A stretch of 64,000 bases of DNA, taken from Bartonella raoultii. Lineage in GTDB: Bacteria > Pseudomonadota > Alphaproteobacteria > Rhizobiales > Rhizobiaceae. Where the stretch lies: NCBI RefSeq assembly GCF_019659805.1, contig NZ_JAIFRO010000006.1, positions 62,001 through 126,000 on the forward strand. The letters run 5' to 3'. Of this stretch, positions 1 to 10,407 are shown one piece after another; position 1 is the first letter of the stretch, and every line of letters begins with the position of its first letter. The notes beneath the pieces are model-generated. The model had not been told where the DNA came from, did not search any database, and was given only the letters and a program-made list of their open reading frames with translations. The translations under genes were made by a program, and so were the position numbers.

Positions 1-2
1 TT

Positions 3-1952
3 ATTTCGTTATTTGCGCTTGTTGCAACTATGCCGGCTGTTGCAGTTGCTCTTGTATCAGGACCAGCACTCAATTTAGGACTTGATCGATGGTTTGATAC
101 GACAACACGGCAAATTGTGGGTTCATCTATCGATTTAGCGAATGCTTATGCAGATGAAATGCTTCAAAATTTGAAAAACTTATCTTATGCTATGGCCTTT
201 GCACTTGATAACAAAAAACTTCTAGAGCGCAGTCCAGCGGAATATCGAATGCAATTAACGCGTCATGCCATAGGGCGTAATCTGCGTGGTGCTTTTTTAT
301 TAAGTTCTAGTGGAACTGTTTTTTTATCGAGTGCTCTTGGTGATGAAGATAAATTGCCTATTCCTCCTTCTCACCTTATTGAACGTGCAACCAATGCGAG
401 GCCTTTTTCTTTTCAACCGGGGATTCATGATTATTTTGGTATCATTTTAAAATTTACGAATATACCAAATACATTTTTGTATTTGGTACGGGACGTTGAC
501 AAAGAAGTTTTATCTGCTTTGCGTTTGACAGAAGTTAATACAAATCGTTACCGTGACTTAAATGAAAATCGTCTCCTAACACAAATTGCATTTGGTACAC
601 TTTATTTGTGTCTTTTTTTTAGTTTATTCTTATCGGCTATTTGGGCTGCTATTGCTGTTGCTGATCGCTTGGTGCGTCCTATCCGTCTCCTCATTGGTGC
701 TGCTGATGATGTAGCTTTAGGAAATATGGATGTTTTTGTGCCGGTACGTGCGAGAGATGGAGATATTGGGCAGTTATCAAAAACTTTTAATTATATGGTC
801 AGTGAACTAAAAAGTCGGCGAAATGAGTTGATTGCAGTTCGCGATCAAATTGATGAAAGGCGACGTTTTTCTGAAGCTGTTTTGTCTGGTGTAACAGCAG
901 GGGTTGCTGGAATTGATGATAATGGAGAGATTACAATTATTAATCGGTCTATTGAAACGATGTTTGATATTTGTTCTGAACAAGTTATTGGACAAAATCT
1001 TTTATCATTAAGTGCTGAAATTTGGAAGGTTTTCCAGTTTACACGTTCATTAGATCGTAAGAATCATCGTGAACAGGTTACCTTAAGCGTTGCGGGGCAA
1101 GAACGTGTTTGTAATGTGCAAATTACTATGGAGGAGGATGATGGACAGGGAAAATCTTGGGTTCTCACAATTGATGATATTACAGATCTTGTTGAGGCAC
1201 AACGTTCATCAGCTTGGGCAGATATTGCACGTCGTATTGCACACGAAATCAAAAATCCTCTCACCCCTATCCAGCTATCCGCTGAACGTATTCGTAAACG
1301 TTACAACAAAGTTATTACACAAGATAAAGAGGTTTTTGAGCGCTGTATTGAGACGATTATTCGCCAAGTTGGAGATATTGGGCGTATGGTTGATGAGTTT
1401 TCTTCTTTTGCGCGTATGCCCAAAGCAAAAATGAATGTTTTAGATATACGTGGATTACTTCGTGAAGCATGTTTCTTGATAGAAGTTACACGTCATGATA
1501 TTCATTTTGAACAAGACTTAGGAAATGTACCACTTATAGGTGCATTTGATAATCGCCTCATTGTACAAGCTTTTTGTAATGTTATTAAAAATGCAAGCGA
1601 GTCTATAGATTCGGTCATGCGAGAAGAAAATATTTATGGTCATATTCTTGTTCGTTCTTATCGTAAAAAAGGACGTGTGGTTGTGGATGTTATCGATAAC
1701 GGTAAAGGACTTCCTAAAGAGCAAAGGCAAAAGTTATTGGAACCTTATATAACAACACGAGAAAAAGGAACAGGATTGGGATTAGCTATTGTGCGTAAAG
1801 TTATTGAAGACCATAGTGGTACTATGGAATTACATGATGCACCAAAGAGTTTTTATGAAGGTCGTGGCGCAATGATCCGTTTGATATTTCCAGCAGATAG
1901 GACTAAGCAGGATCATATTATCCAAGCTACAGATTATAATATAGGGGAATAA
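3..1952 (+). CDS. ntrY: Nitrogen regulation sensor histidine kinase NtrY (5' end outside window)
   Basis: Membrane histidine kinase of the NtrY/NtrX two-component system, which senses nitrogen or redox state in alphaproteobacteria. The reading frame is open to the left edge, so the N-terminus is missing; the first in-window ATG at position 30 is internal. Visible parts in order are an extracytoplasmic sensor region, a membrane helix near bases 570-680, a HAMP linker, a PAS domain around 870-1190, a HisKA domain with the phospho-accepting His in HEIKNPLTPIQLS near base 1240, and an HATPase domain with a DNGKGLP box and a GTGLGLAIV box near 1770. The stop is 6 bp before ntrX, so the two are co-transcribed. 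The family assignment is firm. The sensed signal is not visible in the sequence. Confidence 0.95.
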   Translation: MSLFALVATMPAVAVALVSGPALNLGLDRWFDTTTRQIVGSSIDLANAYADEMLQNLKNLSYAMAFALDNKKLLERSPAEYRMQLTRHAIGRNLRGAFLLSSSGTVFLSSALGDEDKLPIPPSHLIERATNARPFSFQPGIHDYFGIILKFTNIPNTFLYLVRDVDKEVLSALRLTEVNTNRYRDLNENRLLTQIAFGTLYLCLFFSLFLSAIWAAIAVADRLVRPIRLLIGAADDVALGNMDVFVPVRARDGDIGQLSKTFNYMVSELKSRRNELIAVRDQIDERRRFSEAVLSGVTAGVAGIDDNGEITIINRSIETMFDICSEQVIGQNLLSLSAEIWKVFQFTRSLDRKNHREQVTLSVAGQERVCNVQITMEEDDGQGKSWVLTIDDITDLVEAQRSSAWADIARRIAHEIKNPLTPIQLSAERIRKRYNKVITQDKEVFERCIETIIRQVGDIGRMVDEFSSFARMPKAKMNVLDIRGLLREACFLIEVTRHDIHFEQDLGNVPLIGAFDNRLIVQAFCNVIKNASESIDSVMREENIYGHILVRSYRKKGRVVVDVIDNGKGLPKEQRQKLLEPYITTREKGTGLGLAIVRKVIEDHSGTMELHDAPKSFYEGRGAMIRLIFPADRTKQDHIIQATDYNIGE

Positions 1953-1958
1953 GTAAAG

Positions 1959-3317
1959 ATGGTATCAGATATCTTAATTGTTGATGATGAAGCAGATATT
2001 CGTGAACTTATTGCTGGTATTTTAGATGATGAAGGCTATGAAACGCGTGTTGCATGTAATTCTGATGAAGCTTTAGCGCAAATTAGTGAGCGTATTCCTA
2101 AACTTATTTTTTTGGATATTTGGTTGCAAGGAAGTCGTCTTGATGGGATAGCGCTTCTTGATGAAATTAAAACGCGATATCCTGCTCTTCCGGTGGTTAT
2201 GATTTCAGGTCATGGTAATATTGAAACAGCTGTTTCTGCTATAAAGCGAGGAGCATATGATTTCATTGAAAAGCCTTTTAAAGCTGATAGGCTTGTATTG
2301 GTTGCAGAGCGAACTCTTGAAACTTCAAATTTAAAACGTGAACTTTTAGAGTTACGAAAGCGTTCAAGTGAAACATTCGAGTTGCTTGGAACATCAACCG
2401 CTATGAAACAATTGCGTCAAGTTATAGAAAAAGTAGCACCAACTAATAGTCGCATTATGATTACTGGTCCCTCAGGTGCAGGAAAAGAGATGGTTGCACG
2501 TGCTATTCATGCGCTTTCAACGCGTTCTAATGGGCCATTTGTTATAATAAATGCTGCAACAATCACTCTGGAAAGAATGGAAATAGAATTGTTTGGTAGT
2601 GAAATGGAGGGAGGAGAGCGCAAAATTGGTGCTTTAGAGGAAGCGCATGGTGGAATATTATATATTGATGAAGTTGCTGATATGCCCCATGAAACGCAAG
2701 GAAAGATTCTTCGGGTGTTGACGGGACAGACTTTTGAAAGAGTTGGTGGTATAAAACGTGTTAAGGTGGATGTTCGTATCATTTCTTCAACGGCACAAAA
2801 TCTTGAAAGTCTCATTGCCGATGGGCGTTTTAGAGAAGATCTTTTTCACCGTCTTTCGGTTGTTCCTATTACTGTTCCACCACTTTCAGAACGTCGCGAA
2901 GATATTCCAGAACTTGTACGTCATTTTGTCAAAATAATATCGCAGCAAGTTGGTATTAAACCACGTGAAATTAGTGATGAGGTGATAGCGATTTTGCAAG
3001 CACACACTTGGCCAGGTAATGTACGTCAGTTACGCAACAATATTGAACGCTTGCTTATTCTTGTACGTGATGGTGATGATCCAATCACAGCAGAACTTCT
3101 TCCTACGGAAGTGAGTGATTTTTTACCACGTCTTCAAATGGATACAGATGAAAGTATAATGGCTTTACCGTTACGTGAAGCACGAGAACTCTTTGAAAAG
3201 AGATATTTAGAGGCACAGATTGGACGTTTGGGTGGAAATATATCGCGTACAGCTGAATTTATAGGTATGGAACGTTCAGCTTTACACCGTAAACTTAAAG
3301 CACTTGGAGTTTCTTAA
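1959..3317 (+). CDS. ntrX: Nitrogen regulation response regulator NtrX
   Basis: Response regulator partner of NtrY, 452 residues. The receiver domain spans about residues 1-120, with the acidic pair D9/D10, phospho-acceptor D53 in FLDIW, and the conserved Lys in IEKPF. An AAA+ domain follows, with Walker A GPSGAGKEM near residue 170 and Walker B ILYIDEVADMP. A Fis-type helix-turn-helix occupies the last 40 or so residues (ISRTAEFIGMERSALHRKL). The stretch that carries GAFTGA in sigma-54 activators reads SEMEGGERKIGALEE here, so the sigma-54 contact loop is missing. This is a known trait of alphaproteobacterial NtrX, and it suggests the protein acts as a DNA-binding regulator without sigma-54 remodelling. 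It lies 6 bp after ntrY and 5 bp before trkA. Confidence 0.96.
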   Translation: MVSDILIVDDEADIRELIAGILDDEGYETRVACNSDEALAQISERIPKLIFLDIWLQGSRLDGIALLDEIKTRYPALPVVMISGHGNIETAVSAIKRGAYDFIEKPFKADRLVLVAERTLETSNLKRELLELRKRSSETFELLGTSTAMKQLRQVIEKVAPTNSRIMITGPSGAGKEMVARAIHALSTRSNGPFVIINAATITLERMEIELFGSEMEGGERKIGALEEAHGGILYIDEVADMPHETQGKILRVLTGQTFERVGGIKRVKVDVRIISSTAQNLESLIADGRFREDLFHRLSVVPITVPPLSERREDIPELVRHFVKIISQQVGIKPREISDEVIAILQAHTWPGNVRQLRNNIERLLILVRDGDDPITAELLPTEVSDFLPRLQMDTDESIMALPLREARELFEKRYLEAQIGRLGGNISRTAEFIGMERSALHRKLKALGVS

Positions 3318-3322
3318 AAGTT

Positions 3323-4699
3323 ATGCGTGTTATTATTTGTGGAGCAGGACAAGTCGGATATGGAATAGCAGAGCGCCTTGCTGCTGAAAATCATGATGTT
3401 ACTGTTATTGATATTGAAACAAGATTGATTGAAAAAATTCGCGATACGTTAGATGTGAGAGGTTTTGTTGGTCATGGTTCGCGACCTGAGGTTCTTTTGG
3501 CCGCTGATGCAGATAAAGCTGATATGTTGATTGCTGTGACTTTATTTGATGAAGTGAATATGGTCGCTTGTCAGGTAGCGCATTCATTGTTCAATGTTCC
3601 AACAAAAATTGCACGTATTCGCTCCCAATCGTATTTAGAACCACGCTATAAAACACTTTTTGCAAGAGAGAGTATTCCTATTGATGTGGTTATTTCCCCA
3701 GAGATTGAAGTTGGAGAAATGGTTTTGCGGCGTATTGCTCTTCCTGGTGCAATAGATGTTCTTTATTTTTGTAATGATGATATTGTTGCATTAGCTTTAG
3801 AATGTATGGAAGATTGTCCAGTTATTAATACACCTTTACGTCAGTTAACAGAACTTTTTCCAGACCTTCGTACGACGGTTACTGCTATTAAACGTGGCTC
3901 AGAATTATTAATAGCACACTCAGAAACGCAATTACGTGTTGGAGATGTGACCTATCTTGTTGCTGCTCGCAATCAAATGCGTCGAGCAGTAGGGCTTTTT
4001 GGCCATAAAGAACAAGATGCTCATCGTATGATTATTGCAGGAGGTGGTCACATTGGTCTTTATGTTGCTCAGGCTATTGAAAAGCGCTTTCATAAATTAA
4101 GATTAAAAATTATAGAATCACAGAGAGAACGAGCTCTCACAATTGCTGATCAACTCGAGAAAACAACCGTTTTATATGGTAATGTGTTAGATCCAATAAT
4201 TCTTCAGGACGCTGGAATTAAGCAGGCTGATTTAATGATTACATTGACTAATCAGGATCAGGTTAATCTCTTAAGCGCTATTATTGCTAAAAGACTAGGA
4301 TGCAAAGCCAATATGGTGTTAATTAATAATGTTGCATACCAAGAATTTAGTCGTGCAGTTGGTGTGGATGCATATCTGAATCCACATAGTGTTACGATAT
4401 CAAGAGTTTTACAACAAATGCGGCGTGGGCGTATACGGGCCGTTCACTCAGTATTTAATGGTCGAGCAGAAATTATTGAGGCTGAAGTCATGCAAACGTC
4501 TTCATTAATTGGAAAGTCATTATCAGAGCTCAATTTGTCAGATGGTTTAAGAATTGGTGCAATTTATCGTAATAAGGTTATAATACAACTTTCTGCAGAT
4601 ACACGTATTTTATCTGGTGACCGAATAGTCATTTTTGCTCTTGCTGAGCGTGTTCATGATGTTGAACAACTTTTTCGTGTAAGTTTGGAATATTTTTGA
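3323..4699 (+). CDS. trkA: Trk system potassium uptake protein TrkA
   Basis: Peripheral cytoplasmic regulator of the TrkH/TrkG potassium channel, 458 residues, near the usual length. It has the duplicated architecture of the family: two NAD-binding RCK_N Rossmann folds (GAGQVGYGIAERL at the start, GGGHIGLYVAQAI near residue 240), each followed by an RCK_C domain. The second RCK_C is near the C-terminus (SLIGKSLSELNLSDGLRIG). It starts 5 bp after ntrX, so it probably belongs to the ntrYX operon. The membrane partner TrkH is not in this window. In related Rhizobiales hfq and hflX usually follow trkA; here a long gene-free stretch follows instead. Confidence 0.95.
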   Translation: MRVIICGAGQVGYGIAERLAAENHDVTVIDIETRLIEKIRDTLDVRGFVGHGSRPEVLLAADADKADMLIAVTLFDEVNMVACQVAHSLFNVPTKIARIRSQSYLEPRYKTLFARESIPIDVVISPEIEVGEMVLRRIALPGAIDVLYFCNDDIVALALECMEDCPVINTPLRQLTELFPDLRTTVTAIKRGSELLIAHSETQLRVGDVTYLVAARNQMRRAVGLFGHKEQDAHRMIIAGGGHIGLYVAQAIEKRFHKLRLKIIESQRERALTIADQLEKTTVLYGNVLDPIILQDAGIKQADLMITLTNQDQVNLLSAIIAKRLGCKANMVLINNVAYQEFSRAVGVDAYLNPHSVTISRVLQQMRRGRIRAVHSVFNGRAEIIEAEVMQTSSLIGKSLSELNLSDGLRIGAIYRNKVIIQLSADTRILSGDRIVIFALAERVHDVEQLFRVSLEYF

Positions 4700-5522
4700 T
4701 ATACTGCCTATGGATATTCATATTTTTTGATATAATAAACAATCTAGATGCGTTTGGAAATTTGGTTCGTTAAATGGTTAGAATCAGATAACATGTTCTG
4801 CTTTTTGACTGCGTGTAAAATAAAAAAATCATTTATAGATTTTTAACTACATGAGACCGAAACAATTTTTCCCATATGGTAATTGATTATTTTAATTTCC
4901 ATTTATAGATTTTTTGCGTATTATTTTGATAAAATATCGGCAGAATGTTTGGTTAGGTATCTGATGAGATAGTTTCACTTGAATGAGAATAAAGTTTATT
5001 TAACAAGGAAAAATATTATAGAAATTAGATTATTTGCTTTATTTTTGTCTTATAAAGGTATTTTAAGATGACTTTATAAGGAGGGAAATTGTTTCTGGTC
5101 AGTTAGTAGAGTAATGTTGCATTGTGTGAGTATTTTGTTATTAGCTAGAGGGCATATTTTTTATAAAGCATAAGGAAAAAAACTTTTATTGTTGAATGGG
5201 ATAAAAAGCTGAAGAAGTTTTTGTTCAGCTTTAAATATTTAGGCCTTCAGATCAACATTTTGTAGGATTCTATCTTCATAGGGAAGCAAAGACTATTCAA
5301 TAACTTCAGGAAGAAAGCTTTTATCATTAGGTATTATTTTATGCGCCTGATGTTCATGATTTGTTCAAATAAAGTTGTTATTATTATTTTAACCGTTGGG
5401 ATTTTAATCCTGTCTAAATATACGTTGATTATGGCTTGCATAAAGGAATAGTGTTAGCCTATGGATAAAAGCCAAGCATTGAATGCATAACCAATGTTTC
5501 TTATATAAATGGAAGTAAAAAT
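4700..5522. other. Gene-free AT-rich spacer between trkA and clpP
   Basis: About 820 bp without a credible reading frame on either strand. It is very AT-rich and full of stop codons in all frames. A 15-base direct repeat (CATTTATAGATTTTT) occurs at about 4830 and 4900. A good Shine-Dalgarno-like run (AAGGAGGG) near 5080 leads into no open frame. The clpP promoter must lie in the right part, but I cannot pick a convincing -35/-10 pair. This is where hfq and hflX sit in related genomes, and I see no recognisable remnant of either. Confidence 0.6.
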
Positions 5523-6155
5523 ATGAGTGATCCAGTAAAAACAGCATTAAGCCTTGTTCCTATGGTTGTTGAGCAGACCAATCGCGGTGAGCGGGCATAT
5601 GATATTTTTTCCCGCCTTTTAAAAGAGCGGATTATTTTTATTAATGGTCCGGTTGAAGATGGTATGGCGATGCTTGTTTGTGCACAGTTGCTTTTTTTGG
5701 AAGCGGAAAACCCTAAAAAGGAAATTAGTCTTTATATTAATTCTCCAGGTGGAGTTGTAACATCTGGTATGGCAATTTATGATACTATGCAGTTTATTCG
5801 TCCTCCTGTTTCTACGCTTTGTATGGGACAGGCAGCATCAATGGGATCATTACTTTTAACAGCTGGAGCAAAAGGACATCGTTTTACATTACCAAATGCA
5901 CGTATTATGGTGCATCAGCCATCTGGTGGTTTTCAAGGTCAAGCTTCAGATATTGAACGACATGCACAAGACATTATAAAGATGAAAAGGCGTTTAAATG
6001 AAATTTATGTTCAACATACAGGTCAGGATTATGAGATTATTGAAAGGACTCTGGATCGTGATCATTTTATGACAGCAGACGAGGCTAAAAAATTTGGCTT
6101 AGTTGATGATGTTATACAATATCGTGCAGAAACGGAAAAAGAAGAAAAAGATTAA
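5523..6155 (+). CDS. clpP: ATP-dependent Clp protease proteolytic subunit ClpP
   Basis: Serine peptidase that forms the double-heptamer degradation chamber used with ClpX, and with ClpA further along this window. At 210 residues it has normal length. The catalytic triad is visible: S106 in [11 protein letters not shown]131 in [11 protein letters not shown], and D180 in [11 protein letters not shown]. The start ATG sits behind the purine-rich GGAAGTAAAAAT. The short N-terminal extension before VPMVVEQ may be a propeptide, as in other ClpP proteins. Its neighbour clpX starts 183 bp downstream with its own probable promoter, so the two genes can be expressed separately. Confidence 0.98.
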   Translation: MSDPVKTALSLVPMVVEQTNRGERAYDIFSRLLKERIIFINGPVEDGMAMLVCAQLLFLEAENPKKEISLYINSPGGVVTSGMAIYDTMQFIRPPVSTLCMGQAASMGSLLLTAGAKGHRFTLPNARIMVHQPSGGFQGQASDIERHAQDIIKMKRRLNEIYVQHTGQDYEIIERTLDRDHFMTADEAKKFGLVDDVIQYRAETEKEEKD

Positions 6156-6290
6156 GAGTTTTTATAGAAAACACAATTATTTTAAAGAAATAGTTTAAAA
6201 AAATATCGCAAAAATAAAAGAAAAATACTTAAAGATATTGAGAGCAGTATGATTTTTTATATGTCTTTTAGTTTTTGTTATGGAAAAGCT

Positions 6291-6318
6291 CCTTTGAAAA
6301 AGCGAAGCTTTCCTATAT
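6291..6318 (+). promoter_or_regulatory. Candidate heat-shock (RpoH-type) promoter of clpX
   Basis: CTTTGAA at 6291-6297 is followed after 13 bases by CCTATATT at 6311-6318. This resembles the sigma-32 pattern CTTGAA plus CCCCATnT. A start a few bases further on would leave a short leader that still contains the purine-rich ribosome site GGTGAAAGGAAAGAG before the clpX ATG at 6339. clpX is a heat-shock gene in many proteobacteria. The assignment rests on similarity by eye only. Confidence 0.35.
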
Positions 6319-6338
6319 TGTGGTGAAAGGAAAGAGAA

Positions 6339-7613
6339 ATGAGCAAAATCAGCAATAGCGGGATCGAATCAAAAAATACTCTCTATTGCTCGTTCTGCGG
6401 CAAAAGTCAGCATGAGGTGCGTAAGCTCATCGCAGGGCCTACAGTGTTTATTTGTGATGAATGCGTAGAGCTTTGCATGGATATTATCCGTGAAGAAAAT
6501 AAATCTTCTGGGGTTCGGGCGCGTGATGGTGTTCCTACTCCACAGGAAATTATAAAGGTTCTTGATGATTATGTTATTGGGCAGCAACACGCAAAACGTG
6601 TTCTTTCTGTTGCTGTCCATAATCATTATAAGCGGCTTGCTCATCAGTCTAAAAGCAATGATATTGAATTGGCAAAATCGAACATTCTTCTTGTTGGTCC
6701 AACAGGGTGCGGCAAAACCTATTTAGCACAAACATTGGCTCGTATTATTGATGTTCCTTTTACGATGGCTGATGCAACAACTTTGACGGAAGCAGGATAT
6801 GTAGGAGAAGATGTAGAAAACATTATTTTAAAACTTCTTCAAGCTGCTGATTATAATGTTGAACGTGCGCAGCGTGGTATTGTCTATATTGATGAAGTTG
6901 ATAAAATTTCCCGTAAAGCGGAAAATCCTTCTATTACAAGGGATGTTTCGGGAGAAGGAGTTCAGCAAGCATTGTTAAAAATTATGGAAGGAACGATTGC
7001 TTCTGTTCCTCCACAAGGTGGGCGTAAGCATCCTCAGCAAGAGTTCCTTCAAGTTGATACAACAAATATTCTATTCATTTGTGGAGGTGCTTTTGCTGGT
7101 TTAGAACGAATTATTTCTGGGCGTGGTGAAAAAACATCTATTGGTTTTTCTGCAACTGTTAAAGCACCTGATGAGCGCTGTGTTGGTGAAATTTTTCGTG
7201 ATTTGGAGCCTGAGGATCTTATAAAGTTTGGTTTGATACCAGAGTTTATTGGTCGTCTTCCCATTGTAGCGACTTTAGAGGACCTAGATGTTAATGCTCT
7301 TGTTCAAATTTTATCACAACCCAAAAATGCTTTAGTTAAACAATATCAGCGTCTTTTTGAAATGGAAAATGTTGAGCTAGCATTTCATGAAGATGCATTA
7401 CGGGTTATTGCTAAAAAAGCAATTGAGCGTAAAACTGGTGCACGTGGTTTGCGTTCCATTATGGAGAAAATACTTTTGGAGACGATGTTCGAGCTTCCAG
7501 CTCTTGAAGGTGTTCAAAAAGTAGTTATTTCGAGTGATGTCGTTGATGGAAAAGCGCGTCCTCTTTATATTTACTCAGAACGTGCAGAAGATAAAGAAAA
7601 TGTATCAGCATGA
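6339..7613 (+). CDS. clpX: ATP-dependent Clp protease ATP-binding subunit ClpX
   Basis: AAA+ unfoldase that recognises tagged substrates such as SsrA-tailed proteins and feeds them to ClpP. It has 424 residues. An N-terminal four-cysteine zinc-binding domain (C17, C20, C39, C42) is followed by the AAA+ module with Walker [12 protein letters not shown] near residue 118, Walker [11 protein letters not shown], and the ClpP-docking IGF loop as TSIGFSA near residue 270. The C-terminal part ends in an acidic tail. It lies downstream of clpP and upstream of lon, the standard alphaproteobacterial order. A strong purine-rich ribosome site precedes the ATG. Confidence 0.98.
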   Translation: MSKISNSGIESKNTLYCSFCGKSQHEVRKLIAGPTVFICDECVELCMDIIREENKSSGVRARDGVPTPQEIIKVLDDYVIGQQHAKRVLSVAVHNHYKRLAHQSKSNDIELAKSNILLVGPTGCGKTYLAQTLARIIDVPFTMADATTLTEAGYVGEDVENIILKLLQAADYNVERAQRGIVYIDEVDKISRKAENPSITRDVSGEGVQQALLKIMEGTIASVPPQGGRKHPQQEFLQVDTTNILFICGGAFAGLERIISGRGEKTSIGFSATVKAPDERCVGEIFRDLEPEDLIKFGLIPEFIGRLPIVATLEDLDVNALVQILSQPKNALVKQYQRLFEMENVELAFHEDALRVIAKKAIERKTGARGLRSIMEKILLETMFELPALEGVQKVVISSDVVDGKARPLYIYSERAEDKENVSA

Positions 7614-7797
7614 GGTTGTGTTGTATGGAAAGGTAGTTGTGAACACTGTTTGAGAATGGATGCTTTCAGTGGATATTAGAATTAGAATGCTTGATTTATA
7701 CGTTTGCAGTTACCACTTCATATATTATGAAAAGATGAAGGCTTTCTAAGGGCGGGCTTGTGTAGCGGATAGATCATAGGCTCCAGAAAGGAGAATT

Positions 7798-10224
7798 ATG
7801 CAATATATCGATGAAAAGACAAATGAGGTAAGAGGGGAGCTTTATGCTGTTTTACCTCTTCGTGATATCGTTGTCTTCCCACATATGATTGTTCCACTTT
7901 TTGTGGGCCGTGAGAAATCAATTCGTGCTCTTGAAGAAACGATGACGATTGATAAACAGATACTGTTGGTAACGCAAAAAAATGCATCTGATGATGATCC
8001 CAAATCTGAAGATATTTATGATATTGGTACTTTTGCCAACATTCTTCAACTTTTAAAGCTTCCTGATGGAACGGTGAAAGTTTTGGTGGAAGGGACTGCA
8101 CGTGCAAGAATTAGCCAATTTTCTGAAAGTGAAAATTATCATCAAGCTTGTGCAACTGTTACAGAGGAAATTAAGGAGAATGATGTTGAAATTGAGGCTC
8201 TTTCGAGATCGGTAATTGCTTATTTTGAAAATTATGTAAAACTTAATAAAAAAATTTCTCCTGAAGTTGTAAATGCTATTGGGCAGATTGATAATCCTTC
8301 TAAACTTGCTGATACTATTGCGTCTCATTTGATGATTAAACTTTCAGAAAAACAGGAAATATTGGAATTATTACCTGTACGAGATCGTCTTGAGCGTGTT
8401 CTTTCTTTCATGGAAGGGGAAATTTCTGTTTTACAGGTTGAAAAGCGCATTCGCTCGCATGTTAAACGGCAAATGGAAAAGAACCAACGGGAATACTATC
8501 TCAATGAGCAGATGAAGGCTATTCAAAAAGAGTTGGGAGCAGGTGATGATAGTCGTGATGAACTTTCTGAATTAGAAGAGCGTATTACGAAGACAAAGCT
8601 TTCAAAGGAAGCACGCGAAAAGGCAGGAGCAGAATTGAGAAAATTACGGAATATGTCCCCGATGTCTGCAGAGGCAACGGTTGTACGTAACTATCTTGAT
8701 TGGTTATTAGCAATGCCTTGGGGTAAAAAATCAAAGATTAAAAACAATTTAGATTTTGCTGAAAAAGTTATGAATAATGAGCACTTTGGTCTTGAAAAAG
8801 TCAAGGAGCGAATTGTTGAGTATTTAGCAGTGCAAAGTCGTGCTTCTAAAATAAAGGGCCCCATTATTTGTTTACTAGGCCCTCCAGGTGTAGGTAAAAC
8901 GTCACTTGCTCGCTCTATTGCAAAGGCAACAGGGCGCGAGTATGTCCGTATTTCATTGGGGGGGGTTCGGGATGAAGCAGAAATTCGTGGACATCGTCGA
9001 ACATATATTGGTTCTATGCCTGGAAAAATTATTCAGTCCATGAAGAAAGCTAAAAAATCTAATCCACTGTTTTTACTTGATGAAATTGATAAAATGGGAC
9101 AAGATTTTCGTGGAGATCCTTCATCGGCTTTATTAGAAGTGCTTGATCCAGAACAAAATGGCACATTTGTTGATCATTATTTAGAAGTTGAATATGATCT
9201 TTCTGATGTCATGTTTATTACAACTGCTAATACTCTTAATATTCCAGGACCGCTAATGGATCGGATGGAAATTATTCGTATTGCTGGTTATACAGAACAT
9301 GAAAAAATGGAGATTGTTAAGCAACATCTTTTACCAAAAGCATTAAAAGATCATTGTTTATCTAAAAAAGAGTTTAGCGTTTCGGATGGCGCGATAAGGT
9401 CGATTATTCAATTTTACACCCGTGAAGCGGGTGTTCGTAACCTTGAACGTGAGTTAATGAAGATCGCACGTAAATCTGTGACAAGAATTCTTAAAACGCA
9501 TCAAAAATCTGTAAAAATTACAGAAGATAATATTAATGATTTCCTAGGCGTTAAGCGTTACCACCATAACCAAATTGAAGGAGAAAATCACATTGGTGTG
9601 GTTACTGGGCTTGCTTGGACAGAAGTTGGCGGAGAGTTATTGACCATTGAAGGGGTTATGATGCCTGGTAAAGGGAAAATGACAGTAACTGGAAATCTAC
9701 GCGATATTATGAAAGAATCAATTTCAGCGGCAGCCTCTTATGTACGTTTTCGTGCTATTGATTTTGGTATTGAACCTCCTCTTTTTGAGAAACGTGATAT
9801 TCATGTTCATGTTCCAGAAGGAGCAACACCAAAAGATGGCCCATCAGCAGGGATTGCAATGGTGACGGCAATTGTTTCAGTCCTAACAGGTATAGCGGTA
9901 CATAAAGACATTGCAATGACAGGTGAAATTACTTTACGTGGGCGTGTTTTACCGATTGGTGGATTAAAGGAAAAGTTATTGGCCGCTCTTCGAGGTGGTA
10001 TAAAAAAAGTACTTATTCCAGAAGAAAATGCAAAAGATTTAATCGATATTCCTGATGACGTCAAAAATAATATGGAGATTATTCCAGTCAATCATGTGAG
10101 TGAAGTTCTTAAACATGCTTTGGTTCGTTTTCCTGATCCCATTGAGTGGGCAGATCCTTCCTCAGTGCCTGTATCTATGAGAACAGAAGGTAGCGATAAT
10201 GAAGGAGTACAAATTGCACACTGA
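7798..10224 (+). CDS. lon: ATP-dependent protease Lon
   Basis: Cytoplasmic AAA+ serine protease that degrades misfolded and short-lived regulatory proteins, 808 residues. The N-terminal substrate-binding LON domain spans about 1-210, followed by a coiled-coil linker. The AAA+ domain has Walker A GPPGVGKTSLA near residue 360 and Walker B PLFLLDEIDKM. The C-terminal protease domain carries the Ser-Lys dyad, S683 in PKDGPSAGIAM and K726 in GGLKEKLLAA, with the usual 43-residue spacing. The start ATG follows AAAGGAGAATT. The 184-bp gap after clpX contains CTTGAT and a downstream CCACTTCATAT, which might be a weak heat-shock promoter. Confidence 0.98.
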   Translation: MQYIDEKTNEVRGELYAVLPLRDIVVFPHMIVPLFVGREKSIRALEETMTIDKQILLVTQKNASDDDPKSEDIYDIGTFANILQLLKLPDGTVKVLVEGTARARISQFSESENYHQACATVTEEIKENDVEIEALSRSVIAYFENYVKLNKKISPEVVNAIGQIDNPSKLADTIASHLMIKLSEKQEILELLPVRDRLERVLSFMEGEISVLQVEKRIRSHVKRQMEKNQREYYLNEQMKAIQKELGAGDDSRDELSELEERITKTKLSKEAREKAGAELRKLRNMSPMSAEATVVRNYLDWLLAMPWGKKSKIKNNLDFAEKVMNNEHFGLEKVKERIVEYLAVQSRASKIKGPIICLLGPPGVGKTSLARSIAKATGREYVRISLGGVRDEAEIRGHRRTYIGSMPGKIIQSMKKAKKSNPLFLLDEIDKMGQDFRGDPSSALLEVLDPEQNGTFVDHYLEVEYDLSDVMFITTANTLNIPGPLMDRMEIIRIAGYTEHEKMEIVKQHLLPKALKDHCLSKKEFSVSDGAIRSIIQFYTREAGVRNLERELMKIARKSVTRILKTHQKSVKITEDNINDFLGVKRYHHNQIEGENHIGVVTGLAWTEVGGELLTIEGVMMPGKGKMTVTGNLRDIMKESISAAASYVRFRAIDFGIEPPLFEKRDIHVHVPEGATPKDGPSAGIAMVTAIVSVLTGIAVHKDIAMTGEITLRGRVLPIGGLKEKLLAALRGGIKKVLIPEENAKDLIDIPDDVKNNMEIIPVNHVSEVLKHALVRFPDPIEWADPSSVPVSMRTEGSDNEGVQIAH

Positions 10225-10407
10225 TTCATTATTTCAATTTATAACTGTATTTTTGAAGTATCAGAAGGTACTCTAATGGTTATTTATTTGTTTATTTTGA
10301 AAAAAAAATAAAAAATTCCGTGAATAACTGTGATTTTTGCCCAAAAAACAATGTTTTGGATAAAAATAAGACTTCTGTTTATTATAGTTTTCAATAAACT
10401 AACTAAC

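Noticed and set aside
4829-4917. Two copies of CATTTATAGATTTTT as a possible repeat family
   Set aside because: Only two copies, AT-rich and short; likely chance in such DNA.
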